Part shown: piece by piece, positions 1-13,000 of the stretch
Position numbering within the stretch: position 1 is the first letter of the stretch
Layout: the number at the start of each line of letters is the position of its first letter
Source: Codonopsis lanceolata
Lineage: Eukaryota; Streptophyta; Magnoliopsida; Asterales; Campanulaceae
DNA length: 64,000 nt
Assembly: GCA_013146195.2 (NCBI GenBank)
Contig: CM028379.1
Span: forward strand, 160,486,437-160,550,436
Reading direction: 5' to 3'
Translations under genes and position numbers: made by a program
Notes under the pieces: generated by a model
The model's database searches: none
What the model saw: only the letters and a program-made list of their open reading frames with translations
What the model was told of the DNA's origin: nothing

Positions 1-917
1 AGATTTATTTCTTTCGATGTCAATAATGGTTCGAAAGATCGATCTTGGAAGGAAAAATGGTGATGGGAGGAAGAACTTTGAAGAGCTTTTCCTGTTTTGT
101 ATAATCTGGCTGTGGATAAAAATTGTTATGTCAGTTCGGTGCTCCAAATAGACCATGGAAGAGTGGTTTGGAATCCTTTCTTTCGTAGGGATCTTGAGGA
201 CCGGGAGATGAAGAATTGCACTAATTTCTTCACAGAATTATATTCGCATCAGATAGATTGTAGCAGAGATGATTATGTGAGGTAGGCAGCGTCGAATAAC
301 AAAAGATTTAATCTCAAATCTTATTTTCGTGCAGAGATGAGTATTCTTTCTCTTGGAAAGGAATATGGAGAGGTATCGCTCCCAGTCGTGCTGTTTTTTT
401 ACTTGGGAAGCCTGTCATGAGGCGATTCTTACGGGAGAAAACTTACGTAAAAGGGGGATGGTTTATGTGAACCGGTGTTACATGTGTAAAGGCAATGGAG
501 AGAGTGTAAATCACTTGTTACTGCATTGTCGGTTGACTCGTTTTATGGAATACGGTTTTGGGGCATTTTGTGATTTTGTGGGTAATGCCCAGTTCTCTTC
601 AGGGGTTGGTCGCTGTACAGCCGTAGGAGGAGGAATATTCTTTGGAGTGCTATTCCGGCGGGTGTTTGGTGGACCATTTGGAAAGAAAGGAATAGATGAA
701 TCTTCGATGATATTGAGGGTTCATTGGACCAATTGAGAGACTGTCTTCTGTGTACTTTGTTTATGTGGTGTTCGGCAACAGTCAACAGATTATTCTCTCA
801 GTCATTCTTTTGTGGATTTTGTGAATAGCTTTAGTATTGAGTAGTCTGTATACTCCTAGTGTACAAAGGACATGTTGACACTCATTTTTATATATATACT
901 TTACCTATAAAAAAATA
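1..917 (+). mobile_element. LINE (L1-type) 3' fragment with zf-RVT region
   Basis: Frames at 97-285 and 353-560 encode the end of a plant LINE ORF2. They include EACHEAILTGENLRKRG and NRCYMCKGNGESVNHLLLHC, the zf-RVT zinc-binding motif downstream of reverse transcriptase. The 3' tail carries the GTGTACAAAGGACRTG motif shared by the other LINE copies here and ends in A7 at 911-917. The 5' part is beyond the window. Frame changes make it non-functional. It sits in the POLD1 intron downstream of exon 15. Confidence 0.88.
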
Positions 918-929
918 TATATATCTCAC

Positions 930-1037
930 CAGAGTACAGTAACATAAATTATATGCCATCATGATTGATGGATACAACGATGCAAAATCCAACGTTGCAA
1001 TTGGCTTCTCATAATATCCTGCATTAGCTTCCAAAAC
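930..1037 (-). CDS. POLD1: POLD1 exon 15, polymerase motif A
   Basis: Encodes YYEKPIATLDFASLYPSIMM then AYNLCYCTL. D589 is the first catalytic Asp of the polymerase site. The donor (929-928) lies about 12 bases from the poly(A) end of a LINE in the next intron. Confidence 0.95.
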
Positions 1038-4000
1038 CTGCATGAAATGTGACCACAATAAAAAAAAACCATAGACAAATTTGGCATTTAAGGCATACTT
1101 AAAAGGCAGATATCTAAACGCCACAGGTTCATAATGGAAATTCATGGATACGGATTTCATTATGTATCTCTCTCTCTCTCTCTCTCTCTGTTTTTTTGTG
1201 GGGAGAGGGAGGAGAGAGAAGGTAACATGTCACTTAAGAGTTACCAGATTAAACTGTGCTTAATATGGGGCAGAGGAAGGAATATTGAGTAGTGCAAATA
1301 TTGAGTGTTGCAGCTACAAGCTAAATAGCAAAACATGAGTGTAAGAGGGAATGAGAATCGTCCAATGGAGGACTAAAAAACAAAATCTTAGAAAACAGAT
1401 TCCTGAGGTTTTAGGAAAAGGGAATTCCCTTCTTGATTTGCATTTGCTAGTCACTAGAGCAAGTAAGAGAACTAACTGTGAATCAACTTAAAAGAGAATA
1501 ATTTGATTGCACGCCTGTCATCTGACTATGCCAAAGCAGACCCATGAGAAGGAATAATTTATTACATGAAAAGGTTTTTAAATCAAATACAGGTAAAAAA
1601 GAAATTCATGGGAGGCGACGTATAGTGGAAACGGTAGGCACATGCGCTCAAGAATGGAAGGGACAAAAGCCGTGGAAATTGCTCCATGGGAAACCACCAT
1701 ATCATTTCAGTCGAAAACAAAACTGCATTCCAAGGGCATATGAAAAGAAAATCAGAACAATATGCTGAGATATGTCTTACAAGAGCGCTGTACGCGCTGA
1801 TGCAGCCCCAGCTAAGAAAAGAGAGAAAAAAGTGAGACTGGAGAGGATACTAGTCAAGGAGCTAAGAAACACAGAGACCGAGCGGTAACACAATTTTACA
1901 AGACACTAACACATCAGCGCAAACTTCTAGAAAAGTACAACATGACACGTTTAGACACATTAATATACAATTCACATATAAAATTTGTACATAGATCGTT
2001 CTCAATCTGTATCACAATGTCCATCAAAATCATAAATTCATAATCTAATGGACACAAACTTATAGCATAAACTCCATTGAGGTACACTTGCATTCAGGTC
2101 CAGAAATTATAAAATTACAAAATCTCTGGAAAAGCCATGCATTTTTTAGCTTGATTTTTTTTATGAGGGAATATTAAAATAAACAAAAAGCACCAAAGCA
2201 AGAGACCCATCCTGTGTAACCTAGAAGTATGCTCACCCAAAAGACCTAAACCGTCCAAAAGCTTTACAAAAGAATTATGCACAGATGACACTGACTGCAT
2301 GCACCAAAAAAACAGAATGTGAAGCAGGGACGTCTTCAACCTATGTATAGAAATTTATTATCCTCAAAAGCCCTATGATTTCTTTCCTCCCAAATCGTCC
2401 AAAAAAAATCCCGGAGGAGCAGCATCCCAAATATAACTTTTCCACCTTCGCATATACAGTGACCAATTGAGAAAATAAATTTTCTTATATAAACAAAATT
2501 TCACTTCCTTTGAAGTATTAGTTTTTCGTTATTTTTTTTTCTAATCAGACAAGAAATAAATATTAAAGTGATTAGAAAGAGAAACCCGAAGACACCAAAT
2601 ATAACAAGAAAGCGATCCTACTCCACAGCAGACACCACTCATAAACCAAATCAAAAGCAAACAGAGATATATTTTGTTACTAAGCTGATTCGAGTTCCAA
2701 CACACTGCTAGAAATTACATCATCCAAACCAAAAGTGATGTTGCAGCAAGTTTAGGCCACCTGTTCAGGTGATCAAAATAGGGGGGAAAAGAGATGCGTG
2801 CGTGCAAGAAAAAACTATTGATAGATCGACCTGTGCCTAGATCTATAATACATTATAAGAGCAGATCAATATGGAGGATCAATTGGTTTACGACTGAATC
2901 CAACAGTAACATACCAAAATCAAGATATTTGTACATAGAAAGGCTACCTTTTAACATTATGAGGTATGAACACAGTTTCAATCTCTCCCGAGGAAAGAAA
3001 TATTATAAACTTACAGTTGCACCTTCATATGTTCCTTGTTCAGATCCTGCCTGTTTGACATTTGGGATTACGAGATTTTTCTGTTTTGACTTCCTTAACA
3101 GCTGCGAGAGCACCTGAAGACAAAAGTAAAGATTGAACGTCCAGACCTGAACTTTGCCAGAAGCACTAGCATTCACGAAGTTAAAAATTCATAAAAGTAG
3201 ACCTTAATGCTCTGCCCTCTAGAAAGAAGAAATGAAATAGGGACACCTGTGACTCGAGCCATCTCTACATAATTGTAAATGTACATCAACTTGTCTAACA
3301 GCCGCTGTGGGAGATAAGCATCCTGAAAAACAAAGATTCTTTTCAGTTTGTGAACAGAGAGCATCGGTGTATATCATGAAAGTATTCTTCATGCACAAGA
3401 AAATAATTCTTCTAAGATAATTACATTCCAGAACCAGAATACTAAAGCTTATACAAACTCATTGAGACTTTCCATGAAAATAATTCCTTTTTTTTACAAG
3501 AGCATTTATGTTGCAACTTTAAAATTTAAAAAAAAAAAGACACTAAATAAACATATTGTATAAGAGGGAATCAAAAACAAAATCCTTTAATGGTAATGTT
3601 GGTAAATGTCAGCTTATTGGTTCAGGATACAAGAGAATTGTAGTAGTTAATGTTAGTTGCAGTAAAGAAATACTACTTTGCCACATCTTTAATGTTAAGA
3701 TTTCTATTCATGAAATACTAACACAAAAAGATCAACATGTAAAAAACAGTTGACTGCCCCATATCTTTTGTTTGGTCTTTTGTTCTTTATAAGCTCAATA
3801 ATGATGATGTCTTACAAGTTTTCAGACCCTACAAGATTCCCTTGATGGGTGTGTGACGTGTAAGTTTTCTCCAAATTTCATGATTATTTGTTTCTTACTG
3901 AAGAGCCCAAAAATATAGGACCCGAACAGGTAGCCCAAAAGAGTACTCCTACCCATTACGCCATATCTCATTCTCTCTAAACCTGTAAAACATACTTTCT

Positions 4001-7000
4001 CTCTCTTCTTCCACTCCTCTTCCTCCGAAAACCCCAAATATCCTCTTCGTTCTCTCTCGTCTTCCACCCTCTTCCTGCGAAAACCCCAAATCCCCTCTAT
4101 TTTGCCATGGTCGCCGTTACAGATCTCACCCGAAATCGTTGAGGTATGCTTTTTTTTTTGTCCGATTTGGTAAAGAATCCCCAAAACGACATCTTCAGAC
4201 TTCAAGCGGGCTAGGCGTAAGCGCCGACGTACGCGACTAGCCGGCGATTTATCTTCGGCCGATTTTTTTGGGCAATTTGACGGAAGTCGCGGCGTCGTGG
4301 AGGCGCCCAGCGCCTAGGCGGTCGCCTAGGCCGATTTTTAGAACACTGATTATAAATATGCTAGCGTCAAATCAGGTGACGCATCCTCTGTACACAAGAA
4401 GCATACAAGAAGAAAATTAATTACACCATAAGTTATCCACAAACTCTACAGAAGGGTTTGCACCAAAGGGAAACGACTCATGGCACCAAAAAAACAGAGT
4501 ATGCAAAATAAGCTCCTTTGTCTTCTCTAAGCTTCTCTCCACGTTCTCAAAAATTCTGGCATTTCTTTCCAACCAAATAATCTAGCATATCGCCATCGAG
4601 GCAGTCTCCCACAACTGATTTCTCCGTTTCCTTTTATACTGTGACCACGATCTCATCAAATCCTTCACTAAATTGGGCATAACCCACTCCACTTTAAACA
4701 AATAGAACACAAAATCCCAGCACCTTCTAGCAAACTGACAATGAAGTAGCACATGATTTACACTTTTCCCATCACTTTTGCACAGGCAGCACCAATTGAC
4801 CAAAACTTTAATGCGACACTGGAGATTATCGCATGTTAACAAAACTTCATTAGCTGCTTCCCACATAAATATACCCACCCTTGAAGGAGCCTTTGACCTC
4901 CACACATTCTTCCAAGGGAACAAACCATTACTACCCAAGATCTTTTGATAACAGGATTTAACCGAGAATTTCCTGTTTTTCCACCTTTCTACCCAACATG
5001 ATCTTTACTATTTCTGTCCACTTTCTGATTGTACAGAAGCTCAAAGAGTTGCCCAAGAGAGTCCAACTCCCAATCCTACCAATTCCTTCTAAAAGAAGGA
5101 TTCCAAATAACAGTCTCTCCATTGAACTGCAGAATAGAGCCATCTGTTTCCTCCTTGTGATTGGCAAAGATGTATAACATAGGAAAGGCCATCCGCAACT
5201 CCATATCACCACACCAAATGTCATTCCAGAATTTAACCAAATTCCCATTACCCATAGCATAGGCTATGAATCTCTTCATAATATCCCACCTCATTCTGAT
5301 ACCTTTCCACACTCCCACCCCATAAGAAGAGTGGACCCCATTCGGAACCTACAGGTGGTGGTCTCCTTTGCCATATTTGCTCAACACCACCTTCTTCCAA
5401 AGGGTATCTTTTTCGCACAAATATCGCCAAAGCCACTTAACTCAACAAAGCCACATTAAACAATTTAAGCCTTTTAATCCCCAGACCACCATTTCTCTTA
5501 CTCAAACAAACCACCTCCCATCTAATCAAATGGTGCTTCCTATCCACCGCTTGTCCTTCCCATAAGAAATCCCTTTCCAACTTTTCGAGCCTTTGCACCA
5601 CCGAAACCGGCATAGCAAACATCGACATAAAATAGGTATGCAAACTTGAAAGAGTACTATTGATAAGAGTTAATCGACCACCCTTTGCTAGATATTTTTT
5701 TTCCACCCCGCTAGTCTACGCTCGAACCTTGCTATAATTGGATTCTACAACTCGTTGTTTCTAGGATTCGCACCCAATGGAAGCCCAAGATAAGTCGCTG
5801 GAAAGTCACCTATTTTGCAACCAAAAAACGCAGCCAACTCATTCACATCCTCCACCTCACCCACGGCCAGTAACCTCACTCTTCAGAATATTCACCTTCA
5901 GATCTGAAGCTGCCCGGAAGAAAAGACGGATCATCCTAAGACAACCCAGTTGATCTGTCACTTCGCAAAAAACTAGAGAGTCATCTGCAAAAAGCAGATG
6001 CGAGACCATCACCCGAGAGCCTTCCTTGCTACCAATAGAAAAACCACTAATAAAGCCCTTAGAAACAGCAACCTCAATAATCCTACGAAAGGCTTCCATA
6101 ACGGTTATAAACAAAAAGGGGGACAAAGGGTCTCCTTGATGTAGTCCTCTCGAACGGGCAAAGAACCCCGCTGGCTCACCATTCACTAGAACCGAATACT
6201 TAACCGAAGAGATACAAAACAAAATCCATTCCTTACATTGCTCCCCGAAGCCCATCTTACTCAAGATAAACATCAAAAAAGTCCCAATTTACGTGATCGT
6301 ATGCCTTCTCAATGTCCAACTTGACAAGCACTCCTGCTTCCCCACTGCGTATCCTCTAGTCCATAACTTCATTCGCTATCAGCGACACATCAGTAATTTG
6401 CCTGCCTCGCACAAAGGCATGTTGAGAAGAAGAGATAATCTTATCTAACACTTTCTTCAACCGGCTAGCAAGAATCTTTGCAATAATCTTTCTTATACAG
6501 CCCCCCAACAAGACTGATTGGTCTAGACTCTTTTATGTCCTCCGCCCCTATATGTTTGGGGATTAGGGCAATAAAAGTAGAGTTGAGACTTCTCTCGAAT
6601 CTCTTAAACTCGAAGAAATAATGCAACAGATCCATCAACTCCCCCTTCACCAAATCCCTCTGAACTGGGTCTTCTTCTACTAAGATATTCTCCCTTAATC
6701 TCTGTCCAGGCGACAAACACAAAGCATTTGTTGCCCGTTCAAACAGAGCCCCTGAGGTCCCTTGCGTAGCAAATCCCCCTACTCTACTCTGGCTTTGAGA
6801 CTCTACAACAAACTCCAAATCATTCTCCGAGTCAACTTCCAAAACCAAGCCATCCATGAGAGGAGTTGAAACTGTCTTCTTTTCGGACCCTCCGACCTGT
6901 GAAAACTGCTGCCATCTTTTACAGTCTAGATGTTGCCAGCATGGAAAATAAGCCTAATAGCTATAAAAATAGGAAATCAAACAAAAACAAAAAAAGTATA

Positions 7001-10000
7001 CATTTCCTGATCTCTTAGTCATCTCCTTATGAGCATAATTGATTTCTGAGTTTCTCATGACTAAGTGACTGAAAAAAACAGGTCCATGTAAACTGCCTGC
7101 TTCCATTACTTGTTCAAATGGCATACAAATAATCAGTTAAATAAGTGACAAAGATCAATGTACATGCCACTAGCACGCTTGTCATATTGAAAATTGTAAC
7201 TCTTCCCCTCTTTCCTCAACTAAGCATTCTTTTAGAAGTAAATATGGTAAATATGGTATATATATGAAAGCGTCAAAACAGGTGACACGTCTTGTAATAC
7301 CCCCATCCCACATCGGGTACCAACATCATCCATGGACTTTTGGGTCGACTTGTGGTAAAGATGACCCAAGGTATTGTGTGCTCAGTGGGCCAACGTGTGG
7401 GCTACACGTAGCGGACCAACCGGACTTTCGTGCTCGGGTCGTTACAAATGGTATCATGGCAGGTCCCGACCGGATATGTGGAAACAAAGTACTGTACGGG
7501 CCAAAGTGCTACACCACGGGAGGTGGGAGCCACCTCTTGATCCTCGTACGAGCCAGATCTTGAATCCTGCATCGCTCGGGGTACGGTTCGGCCTTGACGA
7601 GGACGTCAAGGATTTAAGTGTGAGAGATTGTAATACCCCCATCCCACATCGGGTAGGTATGAGAATTGTGTGCAATTTATAAGGTGGGCACACTCTACTA
7701 GTAGGCACCAACATCATCTATGGACTTTTGGATCGGCTTATGGTGGGCAGATGACCCAAGATGTTGCGTGCTCAATGGACCAGCGAACGAGCTTTTGTGC
7801 TCATGTCGTTACATGCCCTACGTATACAGGTAATATACAACCAGCCCTATCTACCCAACAAAAATGTTATCCACAAACTCTACAAAAGGATTAGAGCCCC
7901 ACGAAACCACCTCATCGCACCAAAAATACAGTCCGAATAATCTGATTTCTAATACCTTCCAAGCTCCTTTCCTCATTCTCAAAATCCCTAAGGTTTCTTT
8001 CTTTCCAAATGGACCAACAGATGGCCAACGGAGTAACATTCCACCAACAATTTTTTCTTTTGCGCTTGTACAAAGAAAAAACTTGGCATTAACATGGCTT
8101 TACACAGAACTTGAGGCTCCCGTCTTAGGCGTGACCAAGACTGGACCAACTTGGCTAAAAGATCCCTGGTAGAAGCATAAGGTTATCATGATACTCAACA
8201 AAATGAGCATCAACCTTCCCTTTCTGGTTTGTCCAAAATCTAGGACCAGTTTCTAAAGCTGGAAGTAATATTGTCCTAACATTCTAGTGCTATCCCTTCT
8301 CAAAAGATAGCATGTGTACACAGAAGGAGCATAAAGGTAACTTTTGGATAAAGGTAGGTTAGATGTTAAAAAAAAAAAAAATTTGGTTTCCCAAAGGTGT
8401 CCTCAGGCCTTGAAAGCACAAGACTAATCCCCCGAGCTAGTTAGGACCAAAATGTCGCGGTAGAAGCTCTCCCAACAAGTATTTAACACAACAGCGTACC
8501 CAAAGGTCTCGAACCCGAGACCTTGATTAAGCTAGAACAACCCGCTTACCAACTGATCTACGTGCTTGTTGGTAGTTTAGAGGTAATGAAACAACATATA
8601 GTTTACATTTCCTTAAACCAGCGCATTTTGCAATAGCAAGACTCATTTTGAGATGGGAGTATGGAGTTACATATGCTAGGGCTGATCAAGACCGTGAATG
8701 CATCCCAGGAGAGAGATCCAAGATCATACAATGCAAAAAGTGGATCCAAATCAGTAACCTGAAGAATGTAGTAAAGATGTTGCATATACCTTCAGACAAT
8801 ATACAGCCAACCTCCTCCTAGTCTCTGAATTACCATTCTGAAGATCTGATATTATTGAATGATGCACGTCCTCTTTCTGCAAGATAAAGTTGTGTCAGCC
8901 ACAAATGTCAAGATTAATGACTCTAATAGTAGAAGGGGAAAGACAGGCAATTGAAGATGCATCAGAGGAAAAGCATAAAAATTATCAACCTAGCTTTTGA
9001 GAATACACATTAATATCCGTCATGCTTTAACTCTCACAACCACAGTCACAAACACAACAAGAAGCATACAGCAGCAATAGGATGGAGAATATTCACCCAT
9101 ATGGTGCCCACATTTTTTTTTTATAAATAAAGTGTACTAATACTACAGCGTCTAAACAGGAGACACATCCTTTTACACGGGACATATACAAGAAACCAAC
9201 AATTATATACCAACTAAACTATTCATAATATTAGCAAAAGATTCCCCCTCGGAAGGATTCAACTTTAAGCACCCCATACCAATAGACTGCAAAACATTCC
9301 TCTTGAGACGATCTACATCGGCTTCTATGTTGTCAAAAACCCTTATGTTCCTCTCTAGCCAAATATTCCACCAGATCGCGAGAGGAGCTGTAACCCAACA
9401 CTTGTTTTTCCTTCTGCGCTTCTACAGAGACCTAACCTTGCAAGAGCCGAATTTCCGACCTCGCCATGACCCACAAGATCCCAGCCGAACTGAAAACAAT
9501 CCACCATAAATCCATTGCTACCAGACAATGAAGAAGAAGGTGATTCACCGTCTCTTCCTCTCGTTTACACATATAGCACCTATTCACAACAATCCTCCCA
9601 CGAGCTCTCAAATTATCCCCCGTCAAAATGGCCTCCCTTGCAGCTTCCCAGGCGAAGAAAGCCAAGAAAGCAACTTTCCTTGGAACCATTGTCCCCCAAA
9701 TCTCCTTCCACGGAAAGTTAGAACTAACCCTTCCATCTAGGCAGGAATAATAGGTCTCACTGAAAAGCTTTTGCACGTCGACTCAGCCAAAACAACTCTA
9801 TCTTCCGGCACCGTACTTCTTTTTTTGTAATCATATAACAGCTCAAACATCTGGCTAATATATTCAAACTCCCAATCTTGGAGCTCCCTCCTGAACATGG
9901 GACTCCACGACTCTATCATTGTGATTAGCCACTATCGAGTTTACCAACTCGTCCTGATCAATAGCAAGATCAAACAGTCTTGGAAATCGATCTTGTAATT

Positions 10001-13000
10001 TTGCATCTCCGCACCAAACATATCTTTCCAAAATCTCACCTAATCTCCCTTGACAACCTCAAACTCAATATGACGCTCGAAGGAGGCCCACCTCCTCATA
10101 ATCCCTTTCCAAACACCCACCCCATGAGAGCAAGAAACTACCCTAGGGTATCATAAATAGTCCCTTCACCAAACTTATCTACCACAATCCTCCTCCATAG
10201 CGCATCTCACTCCACCATATGTCTCCACTGCCATTTCCCCAACAAGGCCCAATTTAAAGTCCTTAAATTTTTAATTCTCAAGCCTCCGCTCCGAACACCG
10301 GAGAACACTATATTCCAATTCACTAAGCGATACTTCTGCTCCTCCATCCCCCCATCCCAAACAAAGTCCCTTTCTAACTTTTTGAGTCTCCTAGCCACCG
10401 AATTAGGAACCACCAACAAGGATAGCAAGTAGGTGGGAAGATTAGATAATGCGCATTTAATCAAAGTCAAACGGCCACCCTTCGACAATAGCCACCTCTT
10501 CCAACCTGCCAACTTTCTTTCAATCCTTTCAATCACAGAATTCCAAGAAGAGACACTTTTATAGGTGTGCCCCCAACGGAAGACCCAGATATGTTGTTGT
10601 GTTGGCAAACAAGCAGACTTGCACCCAAAAAAGAGACTAACTACACTATGTACCCCACCTCCCCTACTGGAATAATCTCGCACTTAGAAATATTAATTTT
10701 CAACCCGAACATCGCCTAAAAGAATAACAACTCTAAACGAAGATAGCCCAGTTGAGACCTCTTAGCTTCATAAAAAACCAAAGAGTTATCTGCAAACAAT
10801 AAGTGTGAAATATTCAACCCTGGATGTCCCTCTCTTCCTACTCCAAACCCCGAAATGAAACCACCCTCCACTGCCTTATCAATAAGGCGACTCAAACCCT
10901 CCATGATCAAGAGGAACAAGAAAGGGGAGAGAGGATCCCCTTGCCAAAGACCCCTCGAACCCGAAAAGAAAACCCGTCGGTTTTCCGTTCACCAAAACTG
11001 AGAATCTGACTGTAGAGATGCAATCGAAAATCCTCCTCCTCCATTTCTCTCCAAACCCCATCCTGGAAAGAATATACAATAGAAATTTCCACTCAACATG
11101 GTCATAAGCCTTCTCGATATCTAATTTGCATAACAGACCCGGAATCCCACTCCTCAACCCATAATCCACCACCTCGTTAGCTATTTGGGCTGCATCCATA
11201 ATCTGTCTTTTCCCCAAAAAGGCATGCTGAGAATCTAAAACCACCTTGACAATAACCTTCTTGAGCCGAGACGCAAGCACCTTCAGTAAAATCTTATATA
11301 TTCCCCTAACAAGACTGATGGGCCTAAAGCCCTTCAACTCTTCTGCACCCTTCTTTTTCGGGGCGATGAAAGAAACATTAAGGCTTTTTTCAAAACCTCC
11401 AAACTTATAAAACGAATGAAACACCTCCATAATATCCTCCTTAACCACCTCCCAGCAATGCTGAAAAAAGGCTAAGGAGAACCCATCCGGCCCTGGAGTT
11501 TTATCTCCTCTTAAGGACTTTAGAGCCGCAACTATTTCTTCCTCGGAAAAACTGCTCCATCGAGAAATCCTCCGACCCTGATGGTCTTGAAGGACAGCCC
11601 TTCCAGCTCCAATGAAGATGCCCATCCTGAATTATACAGATCCTGATAGAAAGAAACAGCCCCTTGCCTGATCTGCTCTGAATCTTCCGTCACCATGCCT
11701 CCAATCTTCAATTTCCTGATCTGATAATAACCTTTGTGGGCACCGGCCATACGATGAAAAAATCTTGTATTCTTGTCCCCTTCCTTCAGCCACAAAATGC
11801 GAGATTTCTGTCTCCAGCTGATCTCTTATTTATCAACAGCTTCTCAAGATCCAGTTTCACCTCAAGTCTCCTAGCAGCCACGGAGCCTCCCAAAACCCCA
11901 TCTCTTTCCATCTCATCCAGCCTTTTGATCTCTTCCATTGCTTCGTTAATTTTTTTATCAATTCTCCCAAAAGTCTCCCTATTCCACACTTTAAGGTCCT
12001 GCTTCAGCAAATGCAGTTTCTTTGCCAATCTGAAAGAAGGTTTACCAACCGGCTCATAAGAATCCCATTTAGTTTTAACCCAATCCTGAAAACCTGGCTC
12101 CTCAAGCCACATGTTTTCAAATCTAAACGGCGTTCTCTTCCTGATAAATCCTCCTCCCTCTAGCACAATAGACACATTATCAGAAGTAACCCTAGGGAAC
12201 CGAATAACGTTAAAATCCCCCCCCAACACACCATGGATACCTCCAACGCCTTCTAACAGCTCTCAGTTCTGCCCAAAACTCCCCCTGATGTGATTCTGAA
12301 GGACCATAAACCCCTGTAAATGACCACGTAAAATCAGTCCCCTCTCTTAAAAAGACATGAAACAGAATAAGTGCCCTGAAAATCGTCTAATTTTGAAAGA
12401 ATTCTTCTGTCCCACATCAACAAGACACCCCCAGCAGACCCTGAAGCTTCCTTCTGCACCCAGTCCATCCACCTATGACCTCCCACACTTGCCACCATCT
12501 TTAATTCCATACCTGCTATTTTAGTTTCCTGAAGACAAACTACACGAGGCTTCCACCTTCTTATAGCTTCCCCAACTACCTGTCTCTTTTTCCTATCATT
12601 CAAACCCCGCACATTCCAACTTAAAATTTTAAAATCCATTAAACAATCAACAAGAATTCTGAATCAAGCTACAGCCCCCTTCCTTCTTATTGGAAGTCCC
12701 ATCAAAATAAATAGAGCAACTCAGATTTTTCAACTCTCTCGAAACTCCACCCTTATTCTTGCATCGAGACTCCCCTTTCTTGCATCTGCCTGGGGTACGA
12801 TCCTTTTCAATATCCAATAAAAGCTCAACGATTTTGTCTTCATACCCTTTACAGGAAACACCCAGAATGCGACCGAAACTCTTGGCCCTGTTGCGCACCC
12901 AAGCAGAAATGTCTTTACTGCTACCTGCCGAGTCTTCCTTGTCAAAACCCTTAGACACATCCTCATCTGGTCTCACCATAGCAAGAGAAGTACACTCCAG

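Noticed and set aside
3822..4205. 127-codon minus-strand ORF, rich in charged residues
   Set aside because: It is the complement of a CT-rich repeat tract and has low-complexity composition.
7293..7446. Cassandra-type TRIM with 5S rRNA-like LTR
   Set aside because: The 5S internal promoter words are absent; only the general TRIM layout fits.
8500..8570. Possible tRNA gene on the minus strand from good A and B boxes
   Set aside because: No acceptor-stem pairing or anticodon arm could be drawn. A tRNA-unrelated body, T-run tail and TSD fit a SINE.
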